From Diphasiastrum complanatum (taxonomy: Eukaryota; Streptophyta; Lycopodiopsida; Lycopodiales; Lycopodiaceae), in the NCBI GenBank assembly GCA_029204225.1, contig CM055107.1:31397410-31461409 (forward strand): a DNA stretch of 64,000 nt, in the 5' to 3' direction. Made by a program: the position numbers and the translations under genes. Below are positions 58,480-64,000 of the stretch, one piece after another. Below the pieces are notes generated by a model that was given only the letters and a program-made list of their open reading frames with translations, had not been told where the DNA came from and ran no database searches. Position 1 is the stretch's first letter, and every line of letters begins with the position of its first letter.

Positions 58480-59155
58480 TAATTAATTAATTTTTTTTTG
58501 TACCAATTCTGAAAAAACGTGAAATCTCGAACACAATTTTTTTTAAAAAAAACAAAAAAATCAGAGAATCTTGAAAATTTAAAAGAAATTTCCTAAAAAT
58601 GAAAAATATATCAACTTAAATAAAGCGAAAAACCCGAAGGCGCAGACAACAGCGAAAAAGAAGGAGGTGGCAAAAACTGGGGGGTGAAAACCAGGTTGAA
58701 TAAAACGAAGGTGGCAACAAAGCACGTGAAAAAACGACAGAAAACAATGAAAAAAATAGGCGAAGAAAATGTGAAAAAACGACGAAGAACACCCAAAAAA
58801 ACTTGAAAAAAATTGGCAAAAAAGAGCGAAAAGATGAAGTCACGAAAGAAACTGAAAAAAATAAAGTCGCGAAAAAACTTGAAAAGATGAAGAAACCTTG
58901 AAAAACGTGAAAAAACACAAAAAAAAAATAGCTCAAAAAAGCACGAAAAAAACTCAAAAAAACTCAAAAAAATCTCGAATAAGCTTGAAAAAAACGCAAA
59001 AAAACACGAAAAGGCTCAAAAAATACAAGAAAACTCGAAAACAAAAAAAACTTGAAAAACCCGAAAAAAGCTTAAAAAGCAAAAAAGGTCTGAAAGAAGC
59101 GAAGGACGCGGTCGAAAAAACTCGAAAAAAACAGGACACGGTAGAGATTTTAAAT
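58480..59155. repeat. A-rich low-complexity leader
   Basis: About 670 bp built from runs such as CTTGAAAAAA, CGAAAAAA, ACTCAAAAAA with loose 10-20 bp periodicity. On the minus strand it lies between the family D LTR and Gag. Phe-rich or Lys-rich frames through it are composition artefacts. Confidence 0.8.
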
Positions 59156-59157
59156 TG

Positions 59158-59375
59158 GCTGACTGGTTAAGATGAGAACGAAATGCTTCGGTCGAGATGA
59201 GAATGGAGGGCGTCGGTCGAAATGGTGACGGAGTGTGTCGGTTGAGATGGTAATCAAGTGCTTCGGTCGAGATCTGATGAAGGGCTTCGATCGAGATCTG
59301 ATGGAGGTAAGGCTCTGTCGAGATGGTGATGGAGGAGTAGGTCGAGTGCTGATGGAGGTGAGGATCTGTCGAGGG
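59158..59375. repeat. Minisatellite, about 25-28 bp unit
   Basis: Roughly eight degenerate copies of a unit like TCGGTCGAGATG(G/A)TGA(C/T)GGAG. It directly follows the LTR 3' end of the minus-strand family D element. Confidence 0.85.
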
Positions 59376-59564
59376 GTCATAGATTTGGTTGGTAAGCAAC
59401 CCTTCCGCTATTAAAGAGGGTTAGAACTCTTGGTTAGGAGCCTAACTATGCTAAGATGCTACTTTTATCTCTACTTTTTCCCTTAACTGTACTCCCCTCT
59501 AACACTACCCCAACTAACTCTACTCGCTAAACAAGCATTCAACATGATTTTGGGTGAAATGGGA

Positions 59565-59629
<65 letters not shown>

Positions 59630-60218
59630 TGTGTGTGTGTGTGTGTGTGTGGAGAGGGAGGTTAGCTCAAATGCTCAAGATGCATGCTAATAGAAAAACC
59701 ATAACTACTAAAACAATAACAAAGAAATGGATAGCAAATGGAAAACATAACAATAGCATTAGCATGAGTGCTTAGCAAATGAGGATGCTTTGGCTCTCCA
59801 AAATAGTAGAGTCTCCTCCTTCTCATTAAGCATGGAAAATAAAGTACAAATGGTGTCTTTTTATAAATGGGGAAGGCCCTTGCCCCAAAATTCTATTGGC
59901 TAATATGTACATTGATCCTAACCATTCATTTTGGACCCAACTTAACCCAAGGGTCCACAAAAAGTACATTAGAATTCAAAAGATTTATGTGAGTCCAAAG
60001 TTGGACCCAACTCTAAAATAATAAACTTCTAAGTTTAAAATGACTTTGGGCCTCAAGTTTTATTTTAACTACAAGGGGCCCAAATCCATTATTTCTATCT
60101 ACAATCGCCTTGCGTGCTCCTTGGGTCATGGACTTATACCCGCATGAAGCCATGCCCTCGCAACACATTTATTGAGTCATTTTCTTTTATTAGCTCTGTG
60201 TTGGGAATATCTCCAACA
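59370..60218 (-). mobile_element. Family D LTR, minus strand
   Basis: On the minus strand it starts TGTTGGAGATATTC after interior GACCGGCACTACTTTAGGCC and matches the LTR at 32865 (TGTGTTGCGAGGGCATGGC, TTGAGGCCCAAAGTC, TATAAAAAG, AGCAT..TAGTTAGG in pieces). A GA (sense CT) microsatellite lies about 230 bp downstream of the TATA-like box. It is preceded by the family's 3' ORF and followed by a Gag leader, so it serves as 3' LTR to one interior and 5' LTR to another. Confidence 0.82.
59570..59652. repeat. (GA)n(GT)n microsatellite in the family D LTR
   Basis: About 29 GA repeats followed by about 12 GT repeats. The sister LTR at 33429 has only an impure CT-rich tract (sense orientation) at the same place. 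Confidence 0.95.
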
Positions 60219-60264
60219 TGACCCATGGCCTAAAGTAGTGCCGGTCCCTTGGCACTCTGCCGGT

Positions 60265-61960
60265 TCAGTATAGTGAGCGCTTCGCTTGTCGCTGGTTGAT
60301 CAGGTAGGTCATTACGTCTTCCATGAAGGTGATTCTGCAAATATCTTTCAAGTCCTTACTCGTGTGCAGAGACTTGTGGATGCCAATGATCCATCGTTGA
60401 TCGATCCAAGCTTGAAAATGGCTCGTCCAGGGGTGGCTCAAAAGGCCGGCTCGGTAATATACACGAGCGATTGACAGCTGATCCTCCATGCGATCTAAGA
60501 CCAATGCCTTATTCGGATCAAAACAAATTGGTGGGAGGAAATTATCCCACTTGGCCTCGATGCCCATCAGATATTCCAAGTCCCAGGCGTAAGTTGCTGC
60601 CGTGCGGACTGTTGGATCTGGGCAATTGAAATACTCCGTGGAAAATTTGTTGAGAGCCCTTTGGGCATCTATGTGGAAAATGCAAAAATTATGCTTGTTC
60701 AAGGCCAAATTTATGTATACAAGATGATTACACATGTGTGGAGCCTGTTCCCACATGTGAAATTAATGTAGTACCATAATCATATAGGTTGTTGTACATA
60801 TGATTTAATTCAAGTTCTAGTGGGTAAAAAGGCCAAACTAGTTTTCTAGTCATATGACACATGGCATCAATCTATTGATTGCATGAGCCACATCCTTAAG
60901 TTAGGTGTCATATCCCATGTGTAGAGGGCTACTCACATGTGTGGAATAAGCTAAAGTAGGTGAGTTTTGACTACTAGAAGGTTTCATAGTAGATCTCCAT
61001 ATAGTAGGAAAATGGACCAATAGAAAGTTTGATCCAAGTGTCAATTTTGCATGATGATTCATCATATGAAAAAGCATCCTCACACGTGTGAGATCCGATG
61101 CATGATTAGTACCTCGAGCTCCAAGTAATGTATACATAGAGGCATATTTGGCCATAATCAATATGAAACACCAATCTTGGTTTGGAGGCAATTTTGTGTC
61201 AATCTCTCCATTTGTCTACATTTGTTTTTATTGATTTGAGTTCCTATCATATTGTACTTTGTTTTCAGGCTGGAGTCCGTACTCTGATAGGTTTTCACAC
61301 GTGTGAAACCAGCAAGTACATTTATCTTCATTAATGATTGTTCTTGTTATATTTTCATGTCTGGAATTGATCTAGATTGATATAAATCTTGTGTAGATTG
61401 ATAGATCAATTGTATCTAACATCCAATCCCTCTTGTGGATCATTTAAGGATCCATTCTTGGTCCTATTTTGCATATTTCCACATCTACAGCCGTTGTCCA
61501 GCCGTGTTCGGAGTTGATCTTTGGCCAATTGCAGTTGTTGAGCGTGATTTTATCCAATGGGGTGTCGCATTCCGCCCATTTGGTTCGTCGTAGACATGGC
61601 AGGAAATGGGCATTTACCCGAAGTTGCTGAGGATTGGTCACATAAGCCCTGATGGCCGTAGGGTCACGTTCGAAAAGCTGCTGACACAACTCTGGTTGTG
61701 GTAAGAGGCCGGGGAGTGCCTGCAGCTCGTTTTCCTTGATAGTTTGCGCTGAGAAGGATATCTATCAACCTCCTCTTGAAGACTCGTGGAGATATTTGGA
61801 TAAGAATTCGTTGATTTTTTCTTCCACGGACTTGGGGCGTCAGAAAGCCTGGCTGGCAGATATAGTGTCTGATCCTCTTGATGAGGAGGCTTGTCCTTCC
61901 TCATGGCTATGGCTAGGACCCGTCTCTTGGCCTTGGTCTTGTTAAAATTAAAAAACAATC
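60265..61960 (-). pseudogene. Family D 3' ORF with the unrecognised C-terminal domain, split by a solo LTR
   Basis: Read on the minus strand, about 61960-61484 contains SSSRGSDTI, RPKSVEEKINEFLSKYLHESS, YVTNPQQLRVNAHFLPCLRR.KW, DKITLNNCNWPKI and GWTTAVD. After the solo LTR the frame resumes at AQRALNKF (60671) with CPDPTVRTAA, KWDNFLPP.CFDPNKA, DQLSIARVYYRAG and FMEDVMTYLINQRQAKRS, stopping at 60265. Motifs and order match 3510-4287. Stops occur within the upstream part (after QAF and after SSRGG), so it is not functional. I do not recognise the domain. There are no enzyme signatures, no zinc knuckle and no membrane segments. Its fixed place before the polypurine tract suggests an accessory protein of the element, but this is inference. 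Confidence 0.75.
60672..61483 (+). mobile_element. Solo LTR of the Copia B/C family
   Basis: 812 bp, TGTGGAAAATGC...ATTTCCACA, inserted in the family D ORF. The flanks are ATCTA (60667-60671) and, sharing the last A of the LTR, ATCTA (61483-61487). Removing it rejoins GTAGATGCC, giving an uninterrupted VDAQRAL. The right end (CAATCCCTCTTGTGGATC, GGATCCATTCTTGGTCCTA in pieces) resembles the Copia B LTR. It holds several CACATGTGTG and CACACGTGTG palindromes. No interior is left, as after LTR-LTR recombination. Confidence 0.88.
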
Positions 61961-62723
61961 CATATTGATTTCTTGGCTTGCTACAAATGTTGTACCATGC
62001 AAGTATGTAGCTCATTAATGCAAAATGCCACGTTTGGCCTACATAGAACTCGAGCTACATGGTTATGTATTATCTAGTTTGATAAATGCAACTTGCATAT
62101 AGTTTGTAGACATAGAATTAGCATGATTATGCTTGTAGAAACTCGTGGCAACTCACATGCATAATTGTAAGTGATCCATGGTGACATGCAAGGCATGCAC
62201 AAAGTTTAATGGACACATGCATGATGATTTGGACATTTCTAGTTAGAACTAGTACACTTGTAAAAAGTTGGTAGAATTTCATGCATGACAAGTGACAAAT
62301 GTCACATAGACTCTAGATGTCATTTTGGAATGGATAGATATGGTTCTACCTCGAGCTACCTCAATCTCCATAAATATGTGTAGCTCTCCACACAATGAAT
62401 GATGAAGAACCAAAGTTTTGTAGCTATCTCATGCCATTTTGAATCTAAACAAATATTGCTTGTTATCTCTCTAGCTCTCTCTCTCTCTCTAACTCGTGTT
62501 GAGGCTAATGCTCATACACTGAAATCTTATATTTTTATTCATTCTTTGATTCATTGCTATTATATTATGTTGATTAGCATGCTAGATTGTGGATTAGCCA
62601 TTTCTTTTGAACTAGATTTTGTTGATCAATCTAGAATCATGTTATAGTGCCAATCACAAAGCTTAATTAAGATCAGTCACTCTTGTGGACATTCCCCACG
62701 TGTGAATTCTGGAAATTTTGTCA
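61961..62723 (+). mobile_element. Probable 5' LTR of Copia element C
   Basis: The right end GGAAATTTTGTCA directly precedes a primer-binding site. CAGTCACTCTTGTGGACATTCCCCACGTGTGAA near 62674, read in parts, resembles the end of the Copia B LTR family. A short (CT)n lies at 62470-62491. The left boundary is unclear; about 62020 is possible. Confidence 0.5.
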
Positions 62724-62741
62724 TGGTATCATAGCCACATT
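62724..62741 (+). other. Copia C primer-binding site
   Basis: TGGTATCATAGCCACATT follows the LTR end. One base differs from the usual TGGTATCAGAGCC. Confidence 0.7.
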
Positions 62742-63492
62742 AAGCTTTGCATGCTAACAACTCTGATTGTACAAGAAACTGAGAGCTAAATCAAGCAAAA
62801 AAGCAGTTTTGCACTTTTTCTAACCTTTCTCTGAAGTGTATTTGGATCAAATCGGACTTGAACTGAATTTTTAGACCTGAATTGAGGTAGTATGAAATTC
62901 TGGAATTCCGCATGTGTGAAAATTAAAGTTTTTCAGTCCCTTTGTTCTCCCTACTTTTAGATCCAAAGATAGCAGTGTTATAGCTTGATGGAAAGCATTT
63001 GATCTGTACTTTCCATTGAAATTGAAATCAAATCAATTTGATGTGCCTAGCAAGAGTTATAAGCTCTTAAATAGGATAGGGATAGGTCCAAAATCCGAGT
63101 GACAGCATTTTGATTTGATTCAATTATACTTTGTTCTGAATCCATTGTTTTGAGCATCCAACACAAGAAACTTTAGATCAAGACTGAGTTTAAAGTATTT
63201 GAACACCCTTTGAGCCTTCTGAGTGTCAATAGTGTTTTCTTTTGAAGCATTTCACACGTGCCAAAAGTAGAATTCAAACCAGCCAAAGTGTCTCAAACCA
63301 CTTTTTGTGTCTGATCTAGAAAACTTGTCTTGTGGAATATTTGAGACTCATCTCAAATATAGTTGCAAGTGTTTCACATAGGAAGGTAGTTCAACCTTGA
63401 AAATACCTATAGTGAAGAGAGCAGCAACTCTAAGTCTGATAGGAACAAGCTCAAACATATCTCAATCCAATAACTAAGAAGTCTTCATTATA
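62742..63492 (+). other. Copia C untranslated leader
   Basis: About 750 bp between primer-binding site and Gag start without coding signal. It contains CGCATGTGTG (62911) and TCACACGTG (63250), the same palindromic theme as in the related LTRs. Confidence 0.6.
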
Positions 63493-64000
63493 ATGGCATC
63501 TCAGAGAGGATATCTTCTAGAAGCCAGTGAAAGACTAAACACTTCTAATTACTCAATTTGGAAGTTAAGAATGGAGTCTGTTTTGATTCTCCAAGATGTT
63601 ATAAATACTGTGCTTGGTGTTGAGGAGGAGCCTCAAGCACAGGTTGAAATTTCTAAATACAAGAAGAGAGCTAGAATGGCTCTACATTTCATTAAGATGA
63701 ATGTATCTAATGAAATTTTGAGAGAGATAGGATCTTGCACTATAGCCAAAGAAGCTTGGGATGCACTAAAGACCATCTATGAAGCAAAGAATACTTCTAG
63801 AATACTCACTCTTAGGAATCAGATTTTCCAAAGTTTCCAAAGAAGTGAAGAGAGTGCATCTAACTATGTGTAGAGAGTTAAAGATTTACATAGAGAGCTT
63901 TCTTGTGTTGGTGTTACCATTAACCAAGTTGAGCTAGTTCAAGTCATACTGAATGGCTTGAGAGATGACTATGATAATCTTGTTCAGTCTTTTACTATTA
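63493..64000 (+). pseudogene. Copia C Gag, runs off the window
   Basis: ATG at 63493 starts MASQRGYLLEASERLNTSNYSIWK, then RMALHFIKMNVSNEILREIG, AKEAWDALKTIYEAKNTSRIL and, after one in-frame stop (TAG, 63871-63873), RVKDLHRELSCVGV and LRDDYDNLVQSF. This is a UBN2-type Copia Gag capsid. It aligns along its length with the Copia B Gag at 29897-30358. Apart from the single stop the frame is open to the window edge, so this may be a fairly young element whose pol lies to the right. Confidence 0.85.

Noticed and set aside
58611-58967. Phe-rich minus-strand ORFs resembling membrane proteins
   Set aside because: They arise from an A-rich low-complexity leader. Overlapping frames give the same Phe-rich text.

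Overview
This window looks like intergenic DNA from a large, repeat-rich land-plant nuclear genome. The evidence is two recognisable plant nuclear genes with introns, several families of LTR retrotransposons (Copia type, Gypsy type and very short TRIM-like elements), a tRNA-derived SINE, and many long (CT)n, (GA)n and (CA)n microsatellites. I cannot fix the species. A seed-free plant is possible, but nothing here proves it.

Host genes. On the minus strand a complete two-exon phytocystatin (exons 48889-48984 and 47394-47576) encodes about 92 residues. It keeps the plant FAVDEHN motif, QVVAG and the C-terminal PW. Its 1.3 kb intron is largely a degenerate tandem array, and a G-box lies about 235 bp upstream of its start codon. 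On the plus strand, three exon-like segments of a plastid-type octanoyl/lipoyltransferase (LIP2/LipB family) lie at 9400-12972. They include the catalytic lysine and PCGI cysteine exon, but I could not find the exon for the conserved RGG...THGPG segment, so I call this a probable pseudogene or incomplete gene.

Mobile DNA, left to right. At 1-5105 is the 3' part of a non-autonomous LTR element (family E) with a decayed coiled-coil ORF and its 3' LTR. At 5170-8165 is an A+T-rich, broken Helitron of the Helentron type (HUH Rep, PIF1-like helicase, endonuclease-like C-terminus). At 15553-16570 is a compound TRIM made of two different LTR types, one carrying a tRNA-like Pol III promoter, flanked as one unit by a 5-bp target duplication. 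Then come a SINE (about 17780), a minus-strand Copia LTR (about 19460), a deleted family E element (20792-23784), and an old Copia element (26.5-32.6 kb) split by a younger, well-dated Copia element (27291-31812, two 703-bp LTRs, ACCTC target duplication). Family D and F elements follow (32.7-33.7, 37.7-43.4, 57.7-62 kb), with Copia remnants at 52.5-54.1 and 63.5-64 kb.

How the parts relate. Families D, E and F share a plan: LTRs with a TATA-like box and a CT or GA microsatellite downstream of it, an A-rich leader, a Gypsy-like Gag where it survives, and in D and E a 3' ORF with a coiled coil and a C-terminal domain I do not recognise, just before the polypurine tract. No copy in this window carries reverse transcriptase. 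That unknown 3' domain and the tRNA-like TRIM chimera are the two best candidates for something undescribed. Almost all retroelement ORFs are broken, so only the cystatin is likely to be a working gene here.
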